NCBI RefSeq assembly: GCF_018687095.1
Contig: NZ_CP061286.1
Location: 558,001-622,000, forward strand
Direction: 5' to 3'
Source: Polynucleobacter sp. MWH-UH25E
GTDB taxonomy: Bacteria; Pseudomonadota; Gammaproteobacteria; Burkholderiales; Burkholderiaceae
Length of the DNA stretch: 64,000 nucleotides
The notes beneath the pieces are model-generated. The model had not been told where the DNA came from. It worked only from the letters and a program-made list of their open reading frames with translations, and made no database searches. Both the position numbers and the translations under genes were made by a program. This document shows positions 42,299-51,072 of the stretch, one piece after another (positions within the stretch are counted from its first letter, which is position 1; every line of letters starts with the position of its first letter).

Positions 42299-43081
42299 TT
42301 AAAGTTTCCAGTCGTAATCCACCGTAAGCGGTGCATGATCGGAAAAGCGTTCATCTTTATATACGGCAGTTTTCTTGGCCGCAGCGGCAATCTCCGGAGT
42401 GCTGATTTGATAGTCAATACGCCACCCCACATTCTTCGCATAAGCTTGGCCACGATTACTCCACCAGGTGTAGCAGGCTTCTCCAGCCTTGGGCTCTAGT
42501 TTGCGATAAACGTCGACATAGCCCACTTGATCAAATAGTTTGGTTAACCAAGCGCGCTCTTCAGGCAGGAAGCCCGAGTTTTTAAGATTGCCTTTCCAGT
42601 TTTTCAAATCGATTTCATGGTGGGCGATATTGACATCACCACAGAGAACAATTTCACGGCCAGATTTTTTAAGTTTGATGAGATGTGGCATAAAGCTATC
42701 GAGGTAGCGATATTTAGCCTCTTGTCGCTCAGGAGAGCTTGAGCCTGATGGCATGTAAACCGAGATTACTGAAAGATTTTTGAAGCGCGCTTCAACATAA
42801 CGCCCCTCCGCATCAAATTCTGGATTGCCATATCCATAAAGTACATCATCAGGTTGATGGCGGGTATAGATGCCGCAGCCGCTATAGCCCCTTTTCTCCG
42901 CATGATGAAAGAAGCCATGTAGTCCATCGGGATTCAGAATGGCATCCTCTAAATCATCGCGCTGGGCTTTGAGTTCTTGCATACAGATGAAGTCCGCCTT
43001 TTGTTTGGTGGCCCATGGCAGAAAGCCTTTTTTAACTGCTGAACGGATACCGTTGAGGTTCGCGGAAATGATGCGTAACAT
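42299..43081 (-). CDS. xth: exodeoxyribonuclease III
   Basis: 260 residues of the EEP nuclease family: NLNGIRSA, QELKA, GDVNIAHHEIDL and FSDHAPL are the catalytic stretches. It repairs abasic sites and 3' blocks. It lies convergent with ampG and divergent from pyrE. Confidence 0.95.
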   Translation of the reverse strand: MLRIISANLNGIRSAVKKGFLPWATKQKADFICMQELKAQRDDLEDAILNPDGLHGFFHHAEKRGYSGCGIYTRHQPDDVLYGYGNPEFDAEGRYVEARFKNLSVISVYMPSGSSSPERQEAKYRYLDSFMPHLIKLKKSGREIVLCGDVNIAHHEIDLKNWKGNLKNSGFLPEERAWLTKLFDQVGYVDVYRKLEPKAGEACYTWWSNRGQAYAKNVGWRIDYQISTPEIAAAAKKTAVYKDERFSDHAPLTVDYDWKL

Positions 43082-43089
43082 GTAGGTCT

Positions 43090-43758
43090 ATGAGCTCAAA
43101 TAATTCAAATCAAGATAACTTTATTCGTTTTGCCTTGGAGGCAAAGGTTTTGTCCTTTGGGGAGTTTAAAACCAAAGCGGGTAGGCTCTCTCCATATTTC
43201 TTTAATGCTGGTGAATTTAATGATGGCGCTCGTTTGGGCGCCCTTGGGCGTTACTATGCCAAGGCTTTAGTGGAATCTAAAATCCCTTTCGACATGTTGT
43301 ATGGCCCAGCCTATAAAGGTATTACGCTTGCAGCTGCAACCGCCATTGCTTTGGCAAATGATGGCGTTAATGTTCCTTATGCCTATAACCGCAAAGAAGC
43401 TAAAGATCATGGCGAGGGTGGCGTGCTGGTTGGCGCGCCGGTAAAAGGCAAGGTCATTATTGTTGATGATGTTATTTCAGCGGGTACTTCGGTGCGAGAG
43501 TCTGTAGACCTGATTCGTAAAGCGGGTGCAGAACCGGTTGCCGTGTTGATTGCTTTAGATCGTATGGAAAGATCTGGCAATGCTACGGATATTGGTGACA
43601 AGTCCGCAGTGCAGGCTGTTGAACAGGAGTTTGGTTTGCCAGTAATTTCAATCGCGAACTTAACTGGCCTAATGTCATTTTTGACGGCATCAAGTGATGC
43701 TCAGTTAACAGCTTATTTGCCAGCAGTAAAAGCATATAGAGAAAAATACGGCATCTAA
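43090..43758 (+). CDS. pyrE: orotate phosphoribosyltransferase
   Basis: 222 residues; the PRPP-binding motif VIIVDDVISAGTSV is exact for the family, with FFNAGEF near the start. It converts orotate to OMP in pyrimidine synthesis. Terminated by a hairpin shared with dapF. Confidence 0.96.
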   Translation: MSSNNSNQDNFIRFALEAKVLSFGEFKTKAGRLSPYFFNAGEFNDGARLGALGRYYAKALVESKIPFDMLYGPAYKGITLAAATAIALANDGVNVPYAYNRKEAKDHGEGGVLVGAPVKGKVIIVDDVISAGTSVRESVDLIRKAGAEPVAVLIALDRMERSGNATDIGDKSAVQAVEQEFGLPVISIANLTGLMSFLTASSDAQLTAYLPAVKAYREKYGI

Positions 43759-43776
43759 GAAAATCGTTTCTTAGAT
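43753..43776. terminator. hairpin between convergent pyrE and dapF
   Basis: Stem ATCTAAGAAA / TTTCTTAGAT with loop ATCG; a T-rich stretch follows on the plus strand. It includes the pyrE stop codon, so it can end both transcripts. Confidence 0.65.
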
Positions 43777-44673
43777 TTCTGTTTCGCCTTCAAAAACAGT
43801 AACTGCTGGGCCTGTCATGATGACGGGTTCAGCCGCATTGTTGGCAATACCACCCCACGCAATTTGTAGATCTCCACCACGAGTATGTACTTTTACCGGT
43901 GAGTCCAGCAGTCCTCTGCGGATGCCTGAAACCACTGCTGCGCAGGCGCCAGTTCCGCAAGCTAAAGTTTCTCCCGCGCCACGCTCATAAACACGTAATG
44001 CAATTTCATTGCGGTTCATGATTTGCATATAACCCGCATTCACCCTTTTTGGAAACGCGGCATGTTTTTCGATTTCAGGGCCCTCTTCTAAAACTGGTGC
44101 GCTAGCGACATCGGCCACTACTTGTACCGCATGGGGGTTACCCATTGATAAGACACCTACAAAGCTATCATGCATCGCAGGGCGATTCAAGGGAAGGGCA
44201 TAAAGAGTTTCGTGAAATTCTTGCATGCTAGCCAAGTCGCTTGGATTAAATGGGATTTGGTTATGCTCAAAAATTGGCGCGCCCATATTCACCTCAACTT
44301 GACCATCAGGATGAGACTTTAGTGTAAGGACGGTATGGGCTACTTCAACACGCAGAGGATTTTTATTAGATAAGCCTTGGTCCAAGACAAAACGCACAAA
44401 GCAGCGGGAGCCATTGCCACATTGCTCTACTTCTCCGCCATCCGCATTAAAGATACGATAACGAAAATCGGCATCGTCACGGGTGGGCTTTTCAACTAAG
44501 AGAATTTGATCTGCGCCGATACCAAATTGACGGTGTGCTAAGGCTTGCCATTGCTGGCAAGTGATATTGCTTAAGTCTTGATCGATACCATTGAGCACAA
44601 TGAAATCATTGCCTGCACCATGCATTTTGGTGAAGCGTAATTTGCGTCTAGAGTTGCTCGGAGTAGTGCTCAA
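43771..44673 (-). CDS. dapF: diaminopimelate epimerase
   Basis: 300 residues; the two catalytic cysteines are in QCGNGSRC and ACGTGACA. It makes meso-DAP for lysine and peptidoglycan. It is followed upstream by two acyltransferase genes on the same strand, forming an envelope cluster. Confidence 0.96.
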   Translation of the reverse strand: MSTTPSNSRRKLRFTKMHGAGNDFIVLNGIDQDLSNITCQQWQALAHRQFGIGADQILLVEKPTRDDADFRYRIFNADGGEVEQCGNGSRCFVRFVLDQGLSNKNPLRVEVAHTVLTLKSHPDGQVEVNMGAPIFEHNQIPFNPSDLASMQEFHETLYALPLNRPAMHDSFVGVLSMGNPHAVQVVADVASAPVLEEGPEIEKHAAFPKRVNAGYMQIMNRNEIALRVYERGAGETLACGTGACAAVVSGIRRGLLDSPVKVHTRGGDLQIAWGGIANNAAEPVIMTGPAVTVFEGETEI

Positions 44674-44682
44674 AATAATCTA

Positions 44683-45582
44683 TCAATCGTAAAGGCTTGG
44701 TTCGCCAGGAGGGCGATGCTTAAAGCGTTTATGTACCCAATAGTACTCTGCTGGCCTTTCTCGAACAAGGTCCTCGATATATTGATTGAGGCGAGTAGTG
44801 TCTTTTTCAACATCATCGCTAGGAAAGTTTGGCAAGGGTTCGCTAATGTGGCACGTATAACCTTTGCGATCTTTATTTAGAGTTGTGGTCATTAAACAAA
44901 CCTCTGCACCGCTTAATCTTGCCAAGCGCGATACGGAAGTGATGGTGTTTGTCTGGATTCCAAAGAAGGGTACAAATACCGAGTCACGTGGCCCTAGGTC
45001 GATATCTGGGGCGATGAAAATAAAATTGCCAGTTTGGATTTCTCGGATTAGGTCACGCAAACGACTTTGTCTTTCAATCGACTTGCCACCGAAGCGATTT
45101 CTCCATTCAATCATCTTTTGATTGAAGAATGGATTCTTCATTTTTTGATAAAGACCAGCCCCTTTGGGCCAATCACGCTGACTCGCCAGCACAGATAGCG
45201 CCATAAAGCCACCTTCAAGGCCAACAAAGTGTGGATTAATGAGAAGGCGAGGTTTTCGGTCTCCAAGCGTAATGGCGGATTTAATCGTCACAATGTCGGT
45301 AATTTGTTTCCCACTTCCCAGCCAAATTCTGCTTCGTTCTAAAACACTGCGACCAAATAATTTCCAGTGTTCTAGCGCAAGCGCATCAATCTCTTTTTCG
45401 TTGAGATTGGGAAAACATAATCGCAAATTAGTTTTGACTACCTTGGCTCTGCTGTTCGGTATGTGGGCTGCAAGCCAGCCAAGTCCATAGCCAACATAAA
45501 CGGTGATACTGTAGGGAAGAAATGCAAATAAGCGCAATAGGCTGAGCGCTAGGAAATTGAAAAGGTTTGAGAGCCAAGCCAT
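44683..45582 (-). CDS. LpxL/HtrB-type lipid A acyltransferase homologue 2
   Basis: 299 residues; N-terminal anchor (FLPYSITVYVGYGLGWLAA), HX4E motif HFVGLE, and RPAEYYWVHKRFK at the C-terminus. Very similar to the copy at 21530. It lies between dapF and the third homologue. Probably the housekeeping copy, given the dapF neighbourhood typical of the group. Confidence 0.88.
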   Translation of the reverse strand: MAWLSNLFNFLALSLLRLFAFLPYSITVYVGYGLGWLAAHIPNSRAKVVKTNLRLCFPNLNEKEIDALALEHWKLFGRSVLERSRIWLGSGKQITDIVTIKSAITLGDRKPRLLINPHFVGLEGGFMALSVLASQRDWPKGAGLYQKMKNPFFNQKMIEWRNRFGGKSIERQSRLRDLIREIQTGNFIFIAPDIDLGPRDSVFVPFFGIQTNTITSVSRLARLSGAEVCLMTTTLNKDRKGYTCHISEPLPNFPSDDVEKDTTRLNQYIEDLVRERPAEYYWVHKRFKHRPPGEPSLYD

Positions 45583-45603
45583 GCCAAAAATGATAATGCC
45601 CTT

Positions 45604-46464
45604 TTAAGCGCTTGGCGGTAATTCCGCGCCCATTGGGTGTTTATAACGGTTGTATGACCAAATGAATTGTTCGGGAGCAATCAAGACGGCGTTTTCAATC
45701 GCTACGTTGAGTTCGGCAGCAGCCATGGCGGCATCTTCATTGAAGTGTGCAAGGCGTGTTGCTTGCATTAGCCATCCCCTTCCAATAGATTTACGCTTTG
45801 CCGTAAACATCACTACAGGAGTGTTGTTGCGATTTGCTAGACGCGCAGGCAGTGGTGTTGTGTAGGCCGGTCTTCCAAAGAATGGCACCCATACACCCTC
45901 ACCACCGCTGGGTACTTGATCAGGGAGGATGCCAATGGCTTCACCACGAGTAAGTGCTCTCGTCATTTGACGTACGCCATTCAGGTTGGTTGGTACGAAG
46001 TGCATGTTGGGATATGCGCGCCCTTCCTCTACCACTTCATTAAGCCACTCTTGTCGTGATGGACGATACAAAATAGTTGCAGGAAAATGTTTTGCCAATA
46101 CTCTTGGAATAATTTCAAAGCCACCGAGGTGTGGCGTCAGCATTACTAGGCCATGACCCTCTTGTATCGCACGTTCCACTAAATCCCAGTTTTGAATTTC
46201 TACTAAGTTAAGTGCTTTTTGTGGGTTGCGCCAAATCCATAAACTATCTGAAAAGAGCATTCCTGAAGCGCACACAGCCTCCCAAAGCTTAAAAGGTAAA
46301 TCGCGTGCTTTGACGACAGCTTCATATTGAGGTCTAAATAGCGATCTGTATTGCTTTGACCCAAGGTAGGCAAGTAGCCCCAGGAAAGCCCCCAATACCT
46401 GCACGACTGCTAGGGGTAGCGCAGCGATGATATTGAGACCAATCTTTAAAAGGAATTTTTGCAC
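45604..46464 (-). CDS. LpxL/LpxM-type acyltransferase homologue 3
   Basis: 286 residues with the HX4E motif HLGGFE and a conserved ILPDQVPSGGEGVWVPFFGR region; clearly more distant from the other two. It probably adds a different acyl chain to lipid A. 21 bases upstream of the second homologue, on the same strand. Confidence 0.87.
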   Translation of the reverse strand: MQKFLLKIGLNIIAALPLAVVQVLGAFLGLLAYLGSKQYRSLFRPQYEAVVKARDLPFKLWEAVCASGMLFSDSLWIWRNPQKALNLVEIQNWDLVERAIQEGHGLVMLTPHLGGFEIIPRVLAKHFPATILYRPSRQEWLNEVVEEGRAYPNMHFVPTNLNGVRQMTRALTRGEAIGILPDQVPSGGEGVWVPFFGRPAYTTPLPARLANRNNTPVVMFTAKRKSIGRGWLMQATRLAHFNEDAAMAAAELNVAIENAVLIAPEQFIWSYNRYKHPMGAELPPSA

Positions 46465-46512
46465 CCCTCAATGATATTCAATGCTGTCATGAAGACCAAA
46501 TTTCAGACCGTC

Positions 46513-46542
46513 TTGATGAATATTGGGGTTTTCAGATAGAAT
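46513..46542 (+). promoter_or_regulatory. candidate sigma-70 promoter of metK
   Basis: -35 TTGATG (46513-46518), 18-base spacer, -10 TAGAAT (46537-46542). It would start a leader of about 117 bases before metK. Confidence 0.5.
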
Positions 46543-46561
46543 GGCACCATCGCTGAGTTAA

Positions 46562-46632
46562 GACAACTTGCAGGGCGATTCAAAAATTCTGCTAAAGCGT
46601 CGCCGTTGTAGTTCCAGGCACGTCGAGTTGTC
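46562..46632 (+). other. structured 5' leader of metK
   Basis: GACAACTTG (46562-46570) pairs perfectly with CGAGTTGTC (46624-46632) for 9 bp; inside it GGCGA pairs with TCGCC (46574-46578 with 46600-46604). It contains no obvious SAM-I or SAM-II core. The ribosome site AAAGGA (46654-46659) is outside the fold. A new regulatory RNA or just a stable leader. Confidence 0.5.
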
Positions 46633-46666
46633 CCATAGATCGTGTTAATTTTTAAAGGAATATGCA

Positions 46667-47833
46667 ATGGCAAACGATTACTTCTTTACCTCAGAATCTG
46701 TTTCTGAAGGTCACCCCGATAAAGTAGCGGACCAAATTTCTGATTCGATTCTTGATGCCATCTTGGCGCAAGATCCAACTGCACGTGTTGCGGCAGAAAC
46801 TTTGTGCAACACCGGCTTAGTTGTGTTGGCTGGTGAAATCACAACCAATGCAAACGTAGACTACATACAAGTCGCTCGCAATACTTTGCGTGAAATCGGC
46901 TATGACAACACTGCCTACGGTATCGATTACAAAGGTTGTGCGGTGCTGGTTGCTTATGACAAGCAAAGCCCAGATATTGCTCAAGGCGTAGATAAGGCGC
47001 ACGATGATGGCTTGGACCAAGGCGCTGGCGACCAAGGCTTAATGTTTGGTTACGCTTGCGATGAAACTGCAGAACTCATGCCGCTACCAATTCATTTGTC
47101 ACATCGCTTGGTTGAGCGTCAATCACAATTGCGCCGTGATGGTCGTTTGACATGGTTGCGTCCTGATGCAAAGTCACAGGTCACCTTACGTTATGTTGAT
47201 GGCAAACCTGACTCTATTGATACTGTGGTCTTGTCTACTCAGCATGACGAAGATATTTCTTTGGAAAAATTGCGTGAGGCAGTAGTTGAAGAAATTATTA
47301 AGCCAGTATTACCAAAGCATCTGATCAAAGGCGCTATTAATTTCTTGGTGAATCCAACAGGTCGTTTCGTTATCGGTGGCCCACAAGGCGATTGCGGTTT
47401 AACTGGCCGCAAAATTATTGTGGATACCTACGGTGGTGCGGCTCCTCACGGCGGCGGCGCATTTTCAGGCAAGGATCCTTCAAAGGTTGACCGTTCAGCT
47501 GCATACGCTGGTCGTTATGTTGCTAAGAACGTCGTCGCTGCAGGTTTGGCAAGCAAGTGCTTAATTCAAATTTCTTATGCTATTGGTGTTGCAAAACCTA
47601 CTTCAGTTATGGTGAGTACATTTGGCACTGGCAAGATTTCTGATGAGAAGATTGCGCAACTCGTATCAGAGCATTTTGATTTGCGTCCCAAAGGCATTGT
47701 GAAGATGCTTAATCTCCTACGTCCGATTTATCGCAAGACTGCAGCGTATGGTCACTTTGGTCGTGAAGAGCCAGAATTTACTTGGGAGCAAACAGACAAG
47801 GCTGCTGCATTGCGTGCGGCAGCAGGTCTATAA
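46667..47833 (+). CDS. metK: S-adenosylmethionine synthetase
   Basis: 388 residues, family length; SEGHPDKVADQISD, GDQGLMFGYA and GGGAFSGKDPSKVDRS are all present. It makes SAM from methionine and ATP. It heads the metK-ahcY-metF methyl-cycle group, with a structured leader in front. Confidence 0.97.
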   Translation: MANDYFFTSESVSEGHPDKVADQISDSILDAILAQDPTARVAAETLCNTGLVVLAGEITTNANVDYIQVARNTLREIGYDNTAYGIDYKGCAVLVAYDKQSPDIAQGVDKAHDDGLDQGAGDQGLMFGYACDETAELMPLPIHLSHRLVERQSQLRRDGRLTWLRPDAKSQVTLRYVDGKPDSIDTVVLSTQHDEDISLEKLREAVVEEIIKPVLPKHLIKGAINFLVNPTGRFVIGGPQGDCGLTGRKIIVDTYGGAAPHGGGAFSGKDPSKVDRSAAYAGRYVAKNVVAAGLASKCLIQISYAIGVAKPTSVMVSTFGTGKISDEKIAQLVSEHFDLRPKGIVKMLNLLRPIYRKTAAYGHFGREEPEFTWEQTDKAAALRAAAGL

Positions 47834-47901
47834 GCCCCATTTAGTGAATTAAAGAGTCAAAACGCGTTTTTAAGATGTGTTGAGACGCATTGAGGCGAAA
47901 G

Positions 47902-47929
47902 ATGGCGAAATTGATTACAATTTCGCCAT
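47902..47929. repeat. perfect 12-bp inverted repeat before the SAH riboswitch
   Basis: ATGGCGAAATTG, four bases ATTA, CAATTTCGCCAT. It is directly followed by the first paired strand of the SAH aptamer and lacks a T-run, so it is not a standard terminator of metK. It may be a protein operator or an attenuating hairpin. Confidence 0.7.
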
Positions 47930-48026
47930 ACCTTCAAGGAGCGTTGCAAGGATTGCCAGATTGGCACTTCCCCAGGCTTGAAGGGGCAAATCTTCAAAGG
48001 TTTGCTAATTGCAACTGCGCTCGCTA
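47930..48026 (+). ncRNA. S-adenosylhomocysteine (SAH) riboswitch
   Basis: The ahcY-type SAH aptamer: CCTTCAAGGAGCG opens the fold, GAGCG pairs with CGCTC (about 48020-48022), TTGCAA with TTGCAA, and CCAGGCTTGAAGG forms the pseudoknot with CCTTCAAG. Position and motif match the known class in betaproteobacteria, which turns ahcY on when SAH is high. Confidence 0.93.
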
Positions 48027-48086
48027 ACCCATGATTCAAAGGCTAGCGAGTTTGTACTCCAGCATTGGATCGTATTTAGCTGGAGC
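48020..48086 (+). promoter_or_regulatory. expression platform of the SAH riboswitch
   Basis: CTCGCTA, the end of the aptamer's P1, can alternatively pair with TAGCGAG (48044-48050). Downstream, CTCCAGC (48057-48063) pairs with GCTGGAG (48079-48085), which contains the ahcY ribosome site GGAG. This suggests translation control, freed when SAH stabilises the aptamer. Confidence 0.65.
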
Positions 48087-48091
48087 ATTAC

Positions 48092-49543
48092 ATGAATACC
48101 GTTTCTGATTTCAATTTAAAAGACTTTGTTGCAACTCGTTGCGCAATTGCGGATATTTCTTTGGCTGACTTTGGCCGTAAAGAAATTGCGATTGCTGAAA
48201 CTGAGATGCCTGGCTTGATCGCCATTCGCGATGAGTTTGCTGCTCAGCAGCCATTGCGTGGCGCACGCATTACAGGCTCTTTGCATATGACTATTCAAAC
48301 CGCAGTATTGATTGAGACTCTTGAAGCTCTTGGTGCGGAAGTGCAATGGGCTTCATGCAATATTTTCTCGACGCAAGATCACGCTGCTGCAGCGATTGCT
48401 GCAAACGGCACACCAGTTTTTGCTATCAAGGGCGAGACGCTTGAGCAGTACTGGGATTTCACTCATCGCATTTTTGAATGGGCTGATGGTGGCTATACCA
48501 ATATGATTTTGGATGATGGTGGTGATGCCACTTTGTTATTGCATCTTGGTGCACGTGCTGAAAAGGATCAAGCCTGCTTAAATCATCCAACCAGTGAAGA
48601 AGAAACTATTCTTTTTGCCGCAATTAAGAAGAAGTTAGCTCAAGACCCAACTTGGTACTCCACTCGTTTAGAGAAAGTAAAAGGCGTTACCGAGGAAACT
48701 ACAACGGGCGTACATCGTTTGTATCAAATGTTTGCCAAAGGCGATTTGAAATTCCCAGCAATTAACGTGAATGACTCTGTAACCAAGAGCAAGTTCGACA
48801 ATCTTTATGGTTGCCGTGAGTCTTTGGTTGACGCAATTAAGCGCGCTACCGATGTGATGGTTGCCGGTAAGGTTGCCGTGGTTTGTGGTTATGGCGATGT
48901 GGGCAAAGGTTCTGCACAAGCTTTACGTGCTCTGTCTGCTCAGGTATGGGTAACTGAAGTTGATCCAATTTGTGCACTTCAAGCCGCCATGGAAGGTTAT
49001 CGTGTGGTAACAATGGATTACGCCGCAGACAAGGCTGATATTTTTGTATCAGCAACTGGCAACTACCATGTGATTACACATGACCATATGGTGAAGATGA
49101 AGGATCAGGCGATTGTTTGTAACATCGGCCACTTCGATAATGAGATCGATGTTGCTGGTATCGAGAAATACAAGTGGGAAGAGATTAAGCCACAAGTGGA
49201 TCATGTGATTTTCCCTGCGGCCAATGGCATGCCTGAGAAGCGTTTAATCATCTTAGCTAAAGGTCGTTTGGTGAATTTGGGTTGCGGTACTGGCCACCCT
49301 TCTTATGTGATGAGCTCTTCATTCGCGAATCAAGTGATCGCTCAGATTGAGTTATGGAATGCGGTTGGCACTAACAAATATCCAATTGGCGTATATACCT
49401 TACCGAAGCATTTGGATGAGAAAGTTGCACGCTTGCAGTTGAAGAAGCTAAATGCTCAGCTGACTGAATTGACAGACCAGCAAGCCGCTTATATCGGCGT
49501 TACTAAAGAAGGTCCATACAAGCCCGAGCACTATCGTTATTAA
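48092..49543 (+). CDS. ahcY: adenosylhomocysteinase
   Basis: 483 residues; NAD-binding VCGYGDVGKGSA, substrate motif LHMTIQTAVL and C-terminal KPEHYRY. It splits SAH into adenosine and homocysteine. The SAH riboswitch precedes it and metF follows 28 bases on. Confidence 0.97.
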   Translation: MNTVSDFNLKDFVATRCAIADISLADFGRKEIAIAETEMPGLIAIRDEFAAQQPLRGARITGSLHMTIQTAVLIETLEALGAEVQWASCNIFSTQDHAAAAIAANGTPVFAIKGETLEQYWDFTHRIFEWADGGYTNMILDDGGDATLLLHLGARAEKDQACLNHPTSEEETILFAAIKKKLAQDPTWYSTRLEKVKGVTEETTTGVHRLYQMFAKGDLKFPAINVNDSVTKSKFDNLYGCRESLVDAIKRATDVMVAGKVAVVCGYGDVGKGSAQALRALSAQVWVTEVDPICALQAAMEGYRVVTMDYAADKADIFVSATGNYHVITHDHMVKMKDQAIVCNIGHFDNEIDVAGIEKYKWEEIKPQVDHVIFPAANGMPEKRLIILAKGRLVNLGCGTGHPSYVMSSSFANQVIAQIELWNAVGTNKYPIGVYTLPKHLDEKVARLQLKKLNAQLTELTDQQAAYIGVTKEGPYKPEHYRY

Positions 49544-49571
49544 TCTGCTGTTAGATATCTAGGTCCCAATC

Positions 49572-50402
49572 ATGGAATTAAGCGTTGAGTTCTTCCCTCC
49601 AAAAACACCTGAAGGTGAGAATAAGCTGCACCTAGTGCGTGAGCGTTTCAGTGAAACACTGAAACCTTCGTTTTATTCCGTGACTTTTGGGGCCGGCGGT
49701 TCTACTCAGTCAGGCACATTAAAAGTAGTCAGTGATATTCATGCTGCGGGGGCTGCTGTTGCCCCGCATTTATCCTGCGTTGGTAGCTCGCGTGAGAGCG
49801 TTCGTGAAATGCTCAAGCAATATCAGGCTTTAGGGGTGAAGCGAATCGTAGCCTTGCGCGGTGACTTGCCATCAGGCATGGGTCAGTATGGTGAATTCCA
49901 TCACGCTAATGAATTGGTAGAGTTCATTCGTGCAGAGACGGGTGATTGGTTCCATATTGATGTGGCTGCATATCCAGAGACACATCCACAAGCAAAGTCA
50001 CCTGCAAGTGATATCGATTTCTTTGTGCAAAAAATGAAAGCGGGCGCAAACTCTGCTGTTACTCAGTATTTTTATAACAGTGATGCGTATTTTCGTTTTG
50101 TAGACGAAGCCTATGATTTGGGCGTTACCCAACCAATCATCGCTGGCATCATGCCGATTACTAATAGCAGTCAATTGCTGCGATTCTCGGATGCCTGTGG
50201 TGCTGAGATTCCTCGCTGGATTCGTTTGCGACTTCAATCATATGGAGATGACATAGCCTCGATTCGTGCATTTGGCGAAGAGGTTGTAACGGACTTGTGT
50301 GATCAGCTTCTAACTGCTGGCGCACCAGGCTTACATTTTTATTCTCTAAATCAAGCTGATGCCGTATTGGCTATCGCGGAGAATTTAGAGTTAACAAATT
50401 AA
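49572..50402 (+). CDS. metF: methylenetetrahydrofolate reductase
   Basis: 276 residues; FAD TIM barrel with FGAGGSTQSGT near the start and ALRGDLP. It supplies methyl-THF for methionine synthesis. Probably co-transcribed with ahcY; convergent with the 5-FCL gene (one base between). Confidence 0.95.
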   Translation: MELSVEFFPPKTPEGENKLHLVRERFSETLKPSFYSVTFGAGGSTQSGTLKVVSDIHAAGAAVAPHLSCVGSSRESVREMLKQYQALGVKRIVALRGDLPSGMGQYGEFHHANELVEFIRAETGDWFHIDVAAYPETHPQAKSPASDIDFFVQKMKAGANSAVTQYFYNSDAYFRFVDEAYDLGVTQPIIAGIMPITNSSQLLRFSDACGAEIPRWIRLRLQSYGDDIASIRAFGEEVVTDLCDQLLTAGAPGLHFYSLNQADAVLAIAENLELTN

Positions 50403-50403
50403 G

Positions 50404-51030
50404 TTAACGCAGCAAACCAGATTCGGTGAGCAGCATATCTAAAGGCTCATCATGAGTTTGAGCGGACCACTGAGCATCATCTAATTTTTGCCAATCAAAT
50501 CCAATCCCAATACAAATCAGTTTGGGATTTTTTTTGCGTAATTCTGATAATGTGCGATCAAAGTAGCCGCCGCCGTAACCCAATCGCCAATAGTGTGTTT
50601 TGCCATTGGCGGTTGAGCCTGACCAGCCCACACAGGGTATGAAGATGCAGTCTGGATCAAGAATGGGTCTGCTCTCATTATTTGGAATTGGTTCAAGAAC
50701 GCCATGCTTGCTAGGGATCAAGCTATCGCCATCGCGCCATTCAAAAAAATCTAGGTGTTTATCCGGGCGAGCATAGGGCAAAGCTAAGCGCCGCCCCTTA
50801 TCGCTGCTGGCCCAGCTAAGTAAAGGGGCTCTTATGTCGAGCTCATCTTGAATCGGCCAATATAGGGCAATTGCGCGCAGGGCTTTGCCCTCGCTAGTAA
50901 GAAATTCTTGAATGGTGGAAATTAGCTTCTCTCTAATTTGAGGGAAAGCGCTTTTCGCAGCAAATTCCTTGCGTTGTTTTAATAATTCTTGGCGTAGAGA
51001 TTTTGGTGAATTACCGTGCATATCGACCAT
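50404..51030 (-). CDS. 5-formyltetrahydrofolate cyclo-ligase
   Basis: About 208 residues from ATG 51030; a long reading from 51303 has no homologous start and is rejected. The family end GYGGGYFDRTL and the start KSLRQELLKQRK are clear. It makes methenyl-THF from 5-formyl-THF. It is divergent from slt and next to metF, both serving folate. Confidence 0.92.
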   Translation of the reverse strand: MVDMHGNSPKSLRQELLKQRKEFAAKSAFPQIREKLISTIQEFLTSEGKALRAIALYWPIQDELDIRAPLLSWASSDKGRRLALPYARPDKHLDFFEWRDGDSLIPSKHGVLEPIPNNESRPILDPDCIFIPCVGWSGSTANGKTHYWRLGYGGGYFDRTLSELRKKNPKLICIGIGFDWQKLDDAQWSAQTHDEPLDMLLTESGLLR

Positions 51031-51072
51031 TATCGGGCGAAAATTAGAAAATATAGTAAATAAGGTTAGATA

